DNA of 64,000 nt from Prevotella sp. OH937_COT-195 (GTDB lineage: Bacteria > Bacteroidota > Bacteroidia > Bacteroidales > Bacteroidaceae), in assembly GCF_003932845.1 (NCBI RefSeq), contig NZ_RQZH01000009.1, forward strand, positions 1 through 64,000, in the 5' to 3' direction. Below the pieces are notes generated by a model. The model ran no database searches. It was not told the origin of the DNA and saw nothing but the letters and a program-made list of their open reading frames with translations. The position numbers and the translations under genes were made by a program. Below, one piece after another: positions 54,958-64,000 of the stretch; within the stretch, counting starts at the first letter, position 1, and the number at the start of each line of letters is the position of its first letter.

Positions 54958-56541
54958 TTATTTTATTATTACCTTTGAACTTTTTGAACCTTGCTTCTTG
55001 ATGTATATGCCAGGACTGAGAGATTCTTTACCCACTTTCACACCCTCAAGAGTAAAATACTCAACCGGATATGTCAAGTCATTATCTACGCCAGAAATAT
55101 TAGCGGTAACATCTACCGGAAGAACAAGTTTGAATGATCCTTTAAGATTTGCCCAGTACCATGTGTCCACAACATCAATAAATTTGATACACAAAGCCTC
55201 ATTTGGAAACGTTATCACCTTACCGTTACATTTGCCGTACAGGTTCATTTCCTCTATCTCCTCCTTCGTTTTCGTACCCTCGGTAAGATATCTGTCTGCC
55301 CTGGACCAAAGTTGCATTGTCCCCGCATTGAAAACGAGACCGCAACCATATTCCATTTTATGAATCACAACCCGGTTTGGATCGGCAACATCAATCTCCA
55401 TATAATAAGGATGACTGGTGTCATAGTTTTGCTCTGTGGAATATCTATAATTCAAACCATAAGGGTCAACAAGACGAAACAAGCGTGGATGTTCTGTGCT
55501 TTCCTGAACTTGAACTTCTGTGGTTACTACTTCCAGCCCCATGTCAACAGTACAATCGGCAAGATAACCCTCGGTATAAAATGCAGTACCAATATCTTTC
55601 CAACCTTCATGCAAATATGATAATTCCTTAGTTAAATATATTGCAGTTCGAACATTCCCCTTATAATAAGGCACAGCCACAAAAGTGAACACACCGTCTT
55701 TCTCGTATGGGAAAAGATGTTTCCCGCTCTTTGTCATCTCTGCAGATGTTACAGAGCCATTGACAATATTATCGGCCATGTTTTGATTATATTCACCCTC
55801 AAACATCGCAATCTTTATTTTCTCTACATCTTTACCTATCGTAAAATTAACTGAAATGAACGATTTGTCACCTTCATCAACCTTACCCTCCACAGCAGCC
55901 ACGACATCAAGATCCGGCGTTCCGGGAAGTTTCAGGCGGAACTTGCTGTTGACATTAGCAATTTTATAACCTTTATCGCTAGGTACCGTGCCATCTAAAA
56001 CAAGCAAAGTACGCGTAGGAAAAGTAATGATACCCTCCTTGAGAGTACCGCAAATTCCCTCTGCAATGGCAGCATTGAATTTACCTAAATCATAATAGTC
56101 GCCGGCCATGGAATTAACAATTATATTTCCGTTTCCCCAGTTCATACCAGTGTCATATCGACGGAAGAAAACATGATCAGGGTCAGTGGCGTCAACCTCC
56201 ATGTAGGTATCGGTGTCAGGTGTTGCAGGACTCATCGGATAATTTTTGTAAGGCGTTACCAAACGATAAAGCCCCGGAGTGGACAAACTTTCTTCCATAT
56301 CCACTTCAAACTCATAGTTATCCACCAAATATAAAGCGGTTACAATGTCATCACGGAACAATCCCTTGCCAAGAGGTTTCCACTCTCCTTCTCGGGCTTT
56401 CACTGCCTTTTGTTGAACAGCACAGACATACATGTCTGTTTCCGTCATAGGTTTTCTTACCGGTTTTTCTTGTGCGCCAACTGTTTGAAAAATGAAAACA
56501 GTCAACACGAGCATTAAATTTTTAAGTAAAAAATGATTCAT
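54958..56541 (-). CDS. Secreted protein with an internal duplication
   Basis: This is a 527-residue protein of unknown function. ATG 56541 gives a proper signal peptide (cleavage near GAQ, ~24). Residues ~50-195 and ~330-480 are diverged copies of one module: each begins with W-K-x-h-G-x-A/G-x-F/L, has LYRLVTPY or LFRLVDPY, then YMEVDATDPDHV or YMEIDVADPNRV, and closes with ITFPxxxLxxxD and a K-L-x-LP strand. The tail (LEGVKVGKESLSPGIYIKK) resembles the T9SS-like sorting motifs of its neighbours. It is first in a possible two-gene unit with the 1077-residue T9SS protein. Confidence 0.85.
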   Translation of the reverse strand: MNHFLLKNLMLVLTVFIFQTVGAQEKPVRKPMTETDMYVCAVQQKAVKAREGEWKPLGKGLFRDDIVTALYLVDNYEFEVDMEESLSTPGLYRLVTPYKNYPMSPATPDTDTYMEVDATDPDHVFFRRYDTGMNWGNGNIIVNSMAGDYYDLGKFNAAIAEGICGTLKEGIITFPTRTLLVLDGTVPSDKGYKIANVNSKFRLKLPGTPDLDVVAAVEGKVDEGDKSFISVNFTIGKDVEKIKIAMFEGEYNQNMADNIVNGSVTSAEMTKSGKHLFPYEKDGVFTFVAVPYYKGNVRTAIYLTKELSYLHEGWKDIGTAFYTEGYLADCTVDMGLEVVTTEVQVQESTEHPRLFRLVDPYGLNYRYSTEQNYDTSHPYYMEIDVADPNRVVIHKMEYGCGLVFNAGTMQLWSRADRYLTEGTKTKEEIEEMNLYGKCNGKVITFPNEALCIKFIDVVDTWYWANLKGSFKLVLPVDVTANISGVDNDLTYPVEYFTLEGVKVGKESLSPGIYIKKQGSKSSKVIIK

Positions 56542-56740
56542 TAGTATTACGAATTTAAATATAATTAATCTTGTTAACTCAATTTTAAGGCATGAGAATT
56601 TAAATCGTTTTATAAAACTCGGCGACAAATATATAAAATAAGAGATACTTTTACGGCCAAAAATATCTCTTTTCAATTTCTAATTCACGAAATCGTAACT
56701 AATTTGGAACAAAAACATACTTTTATTACTATTTCAAAAA

Positions 56741-58105
56741 CTATCTGCACAGAGTACAACCGGAGCATTTGCTCAACTGTCCTCTGAAACGTTGCTCCAC
56801 GAGATGGTGCAAGCGGTCGCGAAGTGGCTCGAGTTCCATCTTGTCAATTATTTCGTTTATAAAAGCGAGTTCGAGTAAGAGTTTCGCTTCTTTTAACGGA
56901 ATACCACGCTGACGCATGTAGAACAATGCCGCATCGTTGAGTTGACCGACTGTGCTGCCATGGGCACATTTCACATCGTCGGCATAAATTTCCAGCATCG
57001 GCTGCGAGTACATTCTTGCTGTCTTCGATGCACACAGATTTTGGTTTGTCTCTTGAGATACGGTCTTCTGCGCACCATGCTCAACAAGTATCAATCCAGC
57101 GAATGCTCCCACGGCATTTTCATCGAGAACATATTTATATAGTTCGTTACTATTACAGTGGGCTACGCGATGATCTATGAGAGTATTGTTGTCAACATGC
57201 TGACTTTTGTCTGCAATTACACACCCGCAAAGGTTACACTCCGCTCCCTCACCGTTGAAAATGAGATCGGTACGGTTTCGCGTCACTCCGTTGTGCAACG
57301 TTATGACATTGTGATTTACTCTGCTGCCTGCCTTTTGATCGATATACACATTGCTGACGCGTACATTTCTTGCATGAGTTTCCTCAAGACAGTAGAACTC
57401 GAGATGTACATTTTCGGCAACGCTTGCCTCTACAACCTGTGTGGTAAGAAAATTGCTTTCATCGGCAGTATGGTCGCAGAATAGTAACTTAATCTCCGCA
57501 TTTTCCTCCACCACTATCAACACACGGCGGTTTGTCATGACATTCATTGACGAAGATGACATTGCAGAAGGCGACTTGAGCATGTTTATAATTTGTATGG
57601 CACGCTCCACTTTTACACCTCGTGGCACATAAACGAAGAGCCCGTCTTGTGCAAGCATGGTGTTGAGTGCGGTTATTCCGTCATCGGCCGATTTTGCAAT
57701 CTTACCATAATATTTTGCCACCAAATGGGGCTTCTCGGCAGCAACTTTTGACAAACTGTCAACTATCACTCCTTCAGGAAGATGATTCTTTGGCAATGCC
57801 TTGTCATAGAAACTGTCGTTCAGCACAAAATAGAGTGAAGTGCTTAAATTCGGGACATCGCAACGGAAAGTTTCATACGGATTGAGCGAAAAGTTTAAGC
57901 GTTTGAGGTTCAGTCCGTAGTCAGGTTCAAATAACAACGGAATATCTGTGTATTTATATCTCTCCACCTTTTTGGTTGGGAATCCCAAACGTTGAAAATC
58001 CCCGAAAGCCTCATCTCGCAGGTCATTCATGACACCCGTACTGTAAGCCTTTATAAGGTCGGCAGACTGCCTATATAGGTCTATGTATTGCTGTTCGCTT
58101 TTCAT
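56741..58105 (-). CDS. sufD: Fe-S cluster assembly protein SufD
   Basis: This 454-residue SufB/SufD family protein belongs to the SufBCD scaffold that builds Fe-S clusters. It starts at MKSEQQYIDLYRQSA (58105). The C-terminal beta-helix core shows LFCDHTADESNF, GVTRNRTDLIFNGEGAECNL, QHVDNNTLIDH and CAHGSTVGQLNDAALFYM, the last with the conserved His used at the SufB-SufD interface. It is last gene of sufBCD, 34 nt after sufC. No sufS follows; the next gene (54958) is unrelated. Confidence 0.96.
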   Translation of the reverse strand: MKSEQQYIDLYRQSADLIKAYSTGVMNDLRDEAFGDFQRLGFPTKKVERYKYTDIPLLFEPDYGLNLKRLNFSLNPYETFRCDVPNLSTSLYFVLNDSFYDKALPKNHLPEGVIVDSLSKVAAEKPHLVAKYYGKIAKSADDGITALNTMLAQDGLFVYVPRGVKVERAIQIINMLKSPSAMSSSSMNVMTNRRVLIVVEENAEIKLLFCDHTADESNFLTTQVVEASVAENVHLEFYCLEETHARNVRVSNVYIDQKAGSRVNHNVITLHNGVTRNRTDLIFNGEGAECNLCGCVIADKSQHVDNNTLIDHRVAHCNSNELYKYVLDENAVGAFAGLILVEHGAQKTVSQETNQNLCASKTARMYSQPMLEIYADDVKCAHGSTVGQLNDAALFYMRQRGIPLKEAKLLLELAFINEIIDKMELEPLRDRLHHLVEQRFRGQLSKCSGCTLCR

Positions 58106-58139
58106 AATTGTCAATTCTTTATTTTCAATTGTCAATTAT

Positions 58140-58895
58140 TCAATCTTCTCCCACTTCTTCCTTTATCCAGTCGTAGCCATGTTCCTGAATGGCACGAGCC
58201 AGTTCGGAGCCGGCGGTCTTCACTATCCGACCTTTATAAAGCACATGTACGAACTGTGGTCGAATCATTTCGAGCAGGCGGTCGTAGTGAGTTATCACAA
58301 TACACGAGCTCTCGGGTGTCGCGAGTTTGTTTACCCCCTCTGCCACTATGCGCATGGCATCTACGTCGAGACCGGAGTCTGTCTCGTCAAGAATACTCAT
58401 CTTTGGCTCGAGCATCGCCATTTGGAAAATCTCGTTGCGTTTCTTCTCACCACCGCTGAACCCCTCGTTTACCGAGCGGTTCGACAACTTCGAATCAAGA
58501 TCCACCACCTTGCGTTTCTCCCTCATCATTTTCAGGAATTCGGCAGCATTGAGCGGCTCTTCACCGAGATACTTGCGTTTCTCGTTCACTGCGGCACGCA
58601 TGAAATTGGTCATTGACACCCCCGGAATTTCCACAGGGTACTGGAACGATAGGAATATGCCCTCATGGGCACGGTCTTCGGGTTTCATCTCCAAAAGGTT
58701 CTTGCCATTGAAAATTGCCGAACCTTCTGTTACCTCGTACAATGGATTGCCCACGAGAACTGCGCTAAGCGTGGATTTCCCCGAACCGTTGGGACCCATT
58801 ATGGCATGAGTCTCTCCGTCGTTTATAACGAGATCGACACCTCTTAATATTTCTTTTCCGCCGATACAGGCATGTAAGTTTCTAACCTCTAACAT
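58140..58895 (-). CDS. sufC: Fe-S cluster assembly ATPase SufC
   Basis: This is a 251-residue ABC-type ATPase that drives SufBCD. Walker A is GPNGSGKST (34-42), the Q-loop is LSFQYPVEIPG, the ABC signature is GFSGGEKKRNEI and Walker B is MSILDETDSGLD, with the SufC-type DETDSGLD. The switch His is in CIVITHYDRL. It lies between sufB (90 nt upstream) and sufD (34 nt downstream). Confidence 0.98.
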   Translation of the reverse strand: MLEVRNLHACIGGKEILRGVDLVINDGETHAIMGPNGSGKSTLSAVLVGNPLYEVTEGSAIFNGKNLLEMKPEDRAHEGIFLSFQYPVEIPGVSMTNFMRAAVNEKRKYLGEEPLNAAEFLKMMREKRKVVDLDSKLSNRSVNEGFSGGEKKRNEIFQMAMLEPKMSILDETDSGLDVDAMRIVAEGVNKLATPESSCIVITHYDRLLEMIRPQFVHVLYKGRIVKTAGSELARAIQEHGYDWIKEEVGED

Positions 58896-58985
58896 ATTTT
58901 GATTTGTTATCTTTTCCTTGTTTGTGGCAACGACATATTAAGCAAAGCCTCTATGACTATTTCCACCAAGCGTATGTATCTTTTT

Positions 58986-60443
58986 TTATCCTACGGTTCC
59001 TTCAAGCGACACCGAGAGCAGTTTCTGAGCCTCCACGGCAAATTCCATCGGCAGTTTGTTGAGTACCTCTTTTGCATACCCGTTGACTATAAGCCCCACG
59101 GCCTGTTCCGTAGGGATGCCGCGCTGATTGCAATAGAAGAGTTGATCTTCCGATATTTTGCTCGTCGTGGCCTCGTGTTCGAAGATGGCAGTATCGTTAT
59201 GCACATCCATGTAAGGGAACGTGTGCGCTCCACAGTCGCTACCCAACAGAAGCGAGTCGCACGAACTATAATTACGTGCATTCTCGGCTGTCGATGCCGC
59301 GCGTACCAAGCCACGGTATGAATTCTGCGAATGTCCCGCAGAAATACCTTTAGATATAATTGTTGATTTGGTATTACGTCCGAGGTGTATCATCTTCGTA
59401 CCGGTATCCGCTTCCTGATAATTGTTGGTGACGGCGACACTGTAGAACTCGGCTTGCGAGTTATTACCCCGCAGTATGCACGACGGGTATTTCCATGTTA
59501 TGGCACTCCCCGTTTCAACCTGCGTCCACGACAGTTTCGAACCTTCTCCGCGCAGATCACCGCGTTTTGTCACAAGATTGAGTACCCCTCCCTTGCCGTT
59601 CTCGTTGCCCGGATACCAATTCTGTACCGTCGAGTATTTAACTTCCGCACGATCATTAACAATTATCTCCACGATGGCGGCATGAAGTTGATTCTCATCG
59701 CGCATCGGGGCGGTACATCCCTCAAGATATGATACATAGGCATCATCGTCGGCAATAATCAGTGTGCGCTCAAACTGTCCGGTGTTTCGGGCATTTATTC
59801 GGAAATAACTGCTCAGTTCCATAGGCGAGCGCACTCCTTTAGGTATATATACGAATGAGCCGTCGCTGAATACCGCGCTGTTAAGAGCCGCAAAAAAATT
59901 GTCTCGATAAGGAACCACCGTTCCCAAATATTTCCTCACGAGGTCGGGATGTTGTTTCACTGCATCTCCTATCGAACAGAAGATAATTCCTTTTTCGGCA
60001 AGTTTCTCCTTGAAAGTGGTCTTTACCGACACCGAATCCATGATGGCATCTACGGCAGTACCGCTGAGAGCAAGTCTCTCTTCGAGCGGGATACCGAGTT
60101 TGTCGAACGTTTTCATCAGTTCCGGGTCTATGTCTTCTACCGTTGCCGGTCCCTCCTTTTTCGGTTTTGCCATGGGGTCGGCATAGTACGAAATAGCCTG
60201 ATAGTCTATCGGCGGCAGATTCAGATGCCCCCATTCAGGCTGTTTCATCGTCTGCCAATGGCGGAAAGCTTTCAAGCGGAACTCCAGCATCCAATCCGGT
60301 TCGCCTTTCTTGGTCGAGATAAGGCGCACAACGTCTTCGTTAAGCCCCTTTTCGATAATATCAGTATGCACATCGGTGGTGAAGCCGAATTCATATTTCT
60401 GCTCCGCCACCTTGCGCACAAATTCATTCTTTCCTTTACTCAC
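58986..60443 (-). CDS. sufB: Fe-S cluster assembly protein SufB
   Basis: This is a 485-residue SufB scaffold subunit. Typical blocks are [56 protein letters not shown] and [15 protein letters not shown]. The cluster-site cysteine of SufB is expected near [21 protein letters not shown], where two cysteines are present. The reading frame begins with GTG (no suitable in-frame ATG nearby). infB lies 62 nt upstream on the same strand, so the suf genes probably share its transcript at least partly. Confidence 0.97.
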   Translation of the reverse strand: MSKGKNEFVRKVAEQKYEFGFTTDVHTDIIEKGLNEDVVRLISTKKGEPDWMLEFRLKAFRHWQTMKQPEWGHLNLPPIDYQAISYYADPMAKPKKEGPATVEDIDPELMKTFDKLGIPLEERLALSGTAVDAIMDSVSVKTTFKEKLAEKGIIFCSIGDAVKQHPDLVRKYLGTVVPYRDNFFAALNSAVFSDGSFVYIPKGVRSPMELSSYFRINARNTGQFERTLIIADDDAYVSYLEGCTAPMRDENQLHAAIVEIIVNDRAEVKYSTVQNWYPGNENGKGGVLNLVTKRGDLRGEGSKLSWTQVETGSAITWKYPSCILRGNNSQAEFYSVAVTNNYQEADTGTKMIHLGRNTKSTIISKGISAGHSQNSYRGLVRAASTAENARNYSSCDSLLLGSDCGAHTFPYMDVHNDTAIFEHEATTSKISEDQLFYCNQRGIPTEQAVGLIVNGYAKEVLNKLPMEFAVEAQKLLSVSLEGTVG

Positions 60444-60505
60444 AAAGTATTAAAAATTAATTGATAAACGAGAAACGACAATCAATACTTGCCAATTCTC
60501 AACAA

Positions 60506-63382
60506 TTAAAGTTTCTGTTCAACTTCTATCTCGGTGAACGTTTCTATGATGTCGCCGGCCTGTATATCGTTGAAATTAACAAGAGAGATACCGCATTCCA
60601 ATCCTGTTGCGACTTCCTTTACATCGTCCTTGTAACGTTTCAAGGCATCGATCGGAGCGGTATGTACTACAATACCATCGCGCACCACTCGCGCCTTGTC
60701 TTTGTTGTGTACCTTTCCCTCGATTACGAGTCCGCCAGCAACGGTGCCTACCTTCGATATTTTGAACACCTGCTTCACTTCTATCTCTCCTGTTACGATT
60801 TCCTTCTTCACCTTGTCAAGCATTCCCTCCATCGTAGATTTCACCTCGTCGATGGCATCATATATAATAGAATAGGTGTTTATTTCCACACCCTCGTGCT
60901 CCGCAATTCTCCGAGCATCGGCAGAAGGACGCACTTGGAAACCAACGATTATGGCATCCGAAGCACTTGCGAGCATCACGTCGTTCTCGCTTATCTGTCC
61001 CACCGCCTTGCTTATCACGTTCACCTGCACCTTCTCTGTCGATAGTTTTATAAACGAGTCTGCAAGTGCCTCTATACTACCATCGGTATCGCCTTTCACA
61101 ATAATATTGAGTTCATGGAACTCTCCGAGTGCTATGCGGTGACTAATATCGTCAAGACCGAGAGTTTTGGTGGTTCGCAGACTTTGCTCACGCTGCAACT
61201 GTGTACGCTTGTTGGTAATGTCGCGTGCCTCCTGCTCCGACCCCATCACATGGAACGAGTCGCCGGCCGTGGGTGCACCGTTGAGTCCGAGTATTATTGC
61301 CGGTTCTGCCGGCCTTGCCTCTTGAACACGCTGGTTGCGCTCATTGAACATCGCCTTTATTTTTCCGTAAGACGTTCCGGCAAGCACGACATCGCCCACT
61401 TTCAATGTTCCGTTTGAAACGAGTACCGTACTTACATATCCGCGTCCCTTGTCGAGCGACGACTCTATTATGGAACCGGTGGCATTGCGATTCGGGTTTG
61501 CCTTGAGGTCGAGCATTTCGGCTTCGAGCAGTACCTTCTCGAGCAGTTCATCCACGCCGATGCCTTTCTTTGCCGAAATTTCCTGACACTGGTATTTCCC
61601 GCCCCATTCTTCCACAAGAAGGTTCATGTTTGCGAGGTCTTCCCTTATCTTGTCCGGATTTGCCCCCGGCTTGTCAATCTTGTTTATGGCAAACACCATC
61701 GGAACGTTGGCTGCCTGTGCATGGGCAATGGCCTCTTTCGTGGTGGGCATTACCGAGTCGTCGGCAGAAATGATGATGATTGCAATGTCGGTCACTTGGG
61801 CACCGCGGGCACGCATGGCCGTAAACGCCTCGTGTCCCGGAGTGTCAAGGAATGTAATTTCTCTGCCGTCGCCTATTGTCACATTGTATGCTCCGATGTG
61901 CTGAGTAATTCCTCCGGCCTCGCCGGCAATCACGTTTGTTTTGCGGATATGGTCAAGCAGCGATGTCTTTCCGTGGTCAACATGTCCCATCACCGTAACA
62001 ATGGGAGCGCGAGATGTGAGGTCGTTCTCATCGTCGATCTCCTCGGTAATAGCCTCCTGCACCTCGGCACTGACATACTCTGTCTTAAATCCGAATTCCT
62101 CTGCCACGATGTTGATCGTTTCTGCATCGAGACGTTGGTTTATACTTACCATTATGCCTATCGACATGCAGGTGCCAATAACTTGGTTTACACCTACGTC
62201 CATCATTGTGGCAAGTTCGCTGACGGTAACGAATTCCGTAAGTTTCAGCACTTTGCTTTCTGCGCGTGCCTCCGCTTTCTGTGCATCGATTTTCTCCTGT
62301 ACAGCGTCACGTTTCTCCTTACGGTATTTCGCGCCCTTCTTGTTCTGGGTCTTCGAAGTGAGGCGCGCAAGCGTCTCCTTTACCTGACGTGCCACGTCTT
62401 CCTCGTTTACCTCAAGCGGTTTCTGTTGGCGATTTTTCTTCTTTTTCTTTCCGCCTTGTTGTCCTTTTCCTCCGCCGCCTTGTTGCTGCGAAGCCAAACG
62501 TGCGGCGGCATCAATATCCACGCGTTCCTTTGTTATGCGTTGGCGTTTTTTCTTCTCGCCGCCCGATGCTTTACCCTGAGCCGCCTTTTCCTCACGCTCA
62601 CGCCGTTTCTCCTCCTTTGTTTTTTTCTTGGGACGCGTGCTTTGGTTTATCTCGTCAAGGTTTATTGTTCCCAACACCTTTACCTGCGGTACAAGTTTTT
62701 TCTCGCTCTTCAGCGTGAACACTCCGCTTTCTTTCCGTTCTTCCTCTTGTTTTTCTGTCTTTTCAACATTTGGTTGCTCCGGCTTGGACTGTTCTCCACC
62801 TGCACGTTGCTCGTCATTCTTATGCACATCCGCCTCCGTTACCGGTTGTTCCGGTTTGTGTTGCTTCGGTGTTTCGTCCGCCTTTGCTTTCTCCGCGGTT
62901 TTTATTTCCGGTTTAGGCATTTCTTTCTCCTCAACCTTGATTTCCGGTTTCGATTCCTCCATTCTTTTTTCAACCGGTTTCTCCGGCAGTTCCTCTTTTT
63001 TCTCCGTTACCGCAACCGGTTCCTCTTTGGTCACTACGGAAGTATGTTTTTTTGCCGCAGGTTTTCCTATTTCGTCAAGATTTATCTTGCCGAGCGGTGT
63101 GTATTTCTGCGTTTTGGTTTGCCCCGTGCCATGTTCAGCGCGACGTTCTACCTTACGTTTGTCTTTTTCTTTCGGCTTCTTCGGGAATAGTTTGTTGGCA
63201 TCAACCTTTACCTCCTTGTCTTTCTTGAAAGCTTCAACCAATGCGTTATACTGAGCCTCACTTAGTTTGAAACTCATTTCAGGTTTCACTTCGCCGAGGT
63301 TCGGTCTTTTCTCAAGGAATTCAACTGCCGTTTGAAGACCTATGTTCAATTCTCTTATTGCCTTATTTAATCTTACGTTCAT
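60506..63382 (-). CDS. infB: Translation initiation factor IF-2
   Basis: This is a 958-residue GTPase that delivers initiator tRNA to the ribosome. The first ~50 residues are an IF2_N-like helix bundle ([20 protein letters not shown]). Residues ~60-380 are a disordered Lys/Glu/Pro-rich linker with GTINLDEI repeats. The G domain has G1 GHVDHGKTS (466-474), DTPGHEAF (G3) and NKIDKPGA (G4). Domains II-IV end in [16 protein letters not shown]. It lies between nusA and sufB as in many Bacteroidota; cvpA, often found between infB and the suf genes, is not present. Confidence 0.98.
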   Translation of the reverse strand: MNVRLNKAIRELNIGLQTAVEFLEKRPNLGEVKPEMSFKLSEAQYNALVEAFKKDKEVKVDANKLFPKKPKEKDKRKVERRAEHGTGQTKTQKYTPLGKINLDEIGKPAAKKHTSVVTKEEPVAVTEKKEELPEKPVEKRMEESKPEIKVEEKEMPKPEIKTAEKAKADETPKQHKPEQPVTEADVHKNDEQRAGGEQSKPEQPNVEKTEKQEEERKESGVFTLKSEKKLVPQVKVLGTINLDEINQSTRPKKKTKEEKRREREEKAAQGKASGGEKKKRQRITKERVDIDAAARLASQQQGGGGKGQQGGKKKKKNRQQKPLEVNEEDVARQVKETLARLTSKTQNKKGAKYRKEKRDAVQEKIDAQKAEARAESKVLKLTEFVTVSELATMMDVGVNQVIGTCMSIGIMVSINQRLDAETINIVAEEFGFKTEYVSAEVQEAITEEIDDENDLTSRAPIVTVMGHVDHGKTSLLDHIRKTNVIAGEAGGITQHIGAYNVTIGDGREITFLDTPGHEAFTAMRARGAQVTDIAIIIISADDSVMPTTKEAIAHAQAANVPMVFAINKIDKPGANPDKIREDLANMNLLVEEWGGKYQCQEISAKKGIGVDELLEKVLLEAEMLDLKANPNRNATGSIIESSLDKGRGYVSTVLVSNGTLKVGDVVLAGTSYGKIKAMFNERNQRVQEARPAEPAIILGLNGAPTAGDSFHVMGSEQEARDITNKRTQLQREQSLRTTKTLGLDDISHRIALGEFHELNIIVKGDTDGSIEALADSFIKLSTEKVQVNVISKAVGQISENDVMLASASDAIIVGFQVRPSADARRIAEHEGVEINTYSIIYDAIDEVKSTMEGMLDKVKKEIVTGEIEVKQVFKISKVGTVAGGLVIEGKVHNKDKARVVRDGIVVHTAPIDALKRYKDDVKEVATGLECGISLVNFNDIQAGDIIETFTEIEVEQKL

Positions 63383-63554
63383 CTATTCTTTTCAGGTTTC
63401 TTTTTCTTTTTTATTCTTCGATATTGACATTTGAACCGTTCCAAACGGTCGTTGCCTCCTTGAGAGAAACAAAGTTCCATACCCATTTACGTTCCAACCC
63501 ATGCTCCTGTAAAAAATGCTTTTGGCATTGAGACAGAGAAAGAACGTTTGCCGC
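63383..63554 (-). other. 172-nt nusA-infB intergenic leader
   Basis: This is a long gap for an operon interior. It contains a small hairpin (CCGTTTGGAACGG on the minus strand) and a 36-codon frame opening at ATG behind an AGGAG that is too close for normal initiation. No established RNA element was recognised. Confidence 0.3.
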
Positions 63555-64000
63555 TTACTGTTCGAACTCGGCTTTCAATATGCGGATAACGTTGTCAACG
63601 GTTTCTTCCTCAAGATCCGCTTTCTCGATAAGCATGTCCCGCGGTGCGTTGATTACGGCTTTTGCGGTGTCGAGCCCTATGCCCTTAATGGCATCTATGA
63701 CCCATTGGTCTATCTCGTCCGAGAACTCGTCAAGATAGATGTCCTCGTCGGCCTCGTTCTCATCAACCTCGCGGAATACGTCAATGGTATATCCCGTAAG
63801 CATCGAAGCAAGTTTAATGTTCAGACCGCCGCGCCCGATGGCAAGCGATACCTCCTCCGGCTTAAGATACACTTCGGCTTTCATGTTCTCATCATCGATA
63901 TTGAGACTCGACACTTTCGCCGGACTGAGCGAGCGTTGAATGAAAAGTTTGGTGTTTGCAGTAAAGTTTATTACATCTATATTCTCGTTACACAGTTCGC
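63555..64000 (-). CDS. nusA: Transcription termination/antitermination factor NusA (C-terminal part)
   Basis: The open frame runs off the window edge, so only the last ~148 codons are seen. They encode the NusA segment IDVINFTANTKLFIQRSLSP, the KH2 domain (VSLAIGRGGLNIKLASMLTG) and an acidic C-terminal tail with a helix-hairpin-helix-like stretch (IKGIGLDTAKAVINA). The GTG at 63914 is internal, not a start. It precedes infB as in the standard nusA-infB operon. Confidence 0.95.
   Translation of the reverse strand, partial: ELCNENIDVINFTANTKLFIQRSLSPAKVSSLNIDDENMKAEVYLKPEEVSLAIGRGGLNIKLASMLTGYTIDVFREVDENEADEDIYLDEFSDEIDQWVIDAIKGIGLDTAKAVINAPRDMLIEKADLEEETVDNVIRILKAEFEQ

Noticed and set aside
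61721-63190. 489-codon plus-strand open frame antisense to infB
   Set aside because: Rich in Leu/Phe/Cys repeats that mirror the Lys/Glu linker of IF-2; a strand-shadow artefact.

Overview
The window looks like chromosome from a member of the Bacteroidota, most likely order Bacteroidales and plausibly a Prevotella-like genus. The grounds are a SusC/SusD outer-membrane import pair, BspA-type leucine-rich-repeat proteins, type IX secretion (T9SS) C-terminal domains, an HU-like gene followed by a 'smalltalk' micro-gene, and several promoters of the Bacteroidota form TTTG-(19-20 nt)-TAnnTTTG. No rRNA or tRNA gene was seen. Taxonomy is inferred from gene content only.

Layout. 1-0.85 kb: intergenic, with two copies of a ~196-bp inverted-repeat element. 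0.85-9.4 kb (minus): an import locus reading susC, susD, a zinc metallohydrolase lipoprotein and a DUF4302 lipoprotein behind a consensus promoter, followed by a separate secreted protein. 9.8-14.1 kb: rnhB, a WYL-type regulator, an M16 peptidase (minus) and a flavodiiron protein. 14.6-17.6 kb (minus): a two-gene surface operon (FISUMP protein, then LRR protein). 18.1-20.2 kb: YitT-type membrane protein and a porin. 20.5-24.1 kb (minus): a large LRR protein followed by a 60-residue acidic peptide. 24.7-27.8 kb: a thioredoxin-fold lipoprotein lacking CxxC, a Nudix hydrolase and a repeat lipoprotein. 28-34 kb: topA-aroK-speA, then an ECF sigma factor with an overlapping putative anti-sigma gene. 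34.3-35 kb: a small lipoprotein gene bracketed by copies of the repeat element. 35.4-40.5 kb (minus): CPBP protease, then a Ca2+-ATPase/HAD/ribF cluster. 40.5-42.9 kb: a small AT-rich islet with dinD, short ORFs and decayed genes. 42.9-47.4 kb: tcdA, HU-like plus smalltalk, and the anaerobic ribonucleotide reductase nrdDG. 47.4-48.9 kb: a complete IS4-type insertion sequence. 49.4-56.5 kb (minus): three large secreted proteins, two with full T9SS C-terminal domains. 56.7-64 kb (minus): nusA (partial)-infB-sufB-sufC-sufD.

The most notable non-genic feature is the repeat family: six copies in 64 kb, with 19-bp terminal inverted repeats. Each copy with both ends in view is flanked by a 3-bp TNA duplication (TAA, TGA, TAA, TTA). 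This is the signature of a MITE probably mobilised by an IS5-type (IS1031/ISL2 group) transposase encoded elsewhere. Other points worth following are two look-alike inverted repeats directly behind the nrdD promoter, the acidic mini-peptide co-transcribed with a BspA-like protein, a short C-terminal motif shared by several secreted proteins, and a frameshifted membrane-protein gene in the dinD islet.
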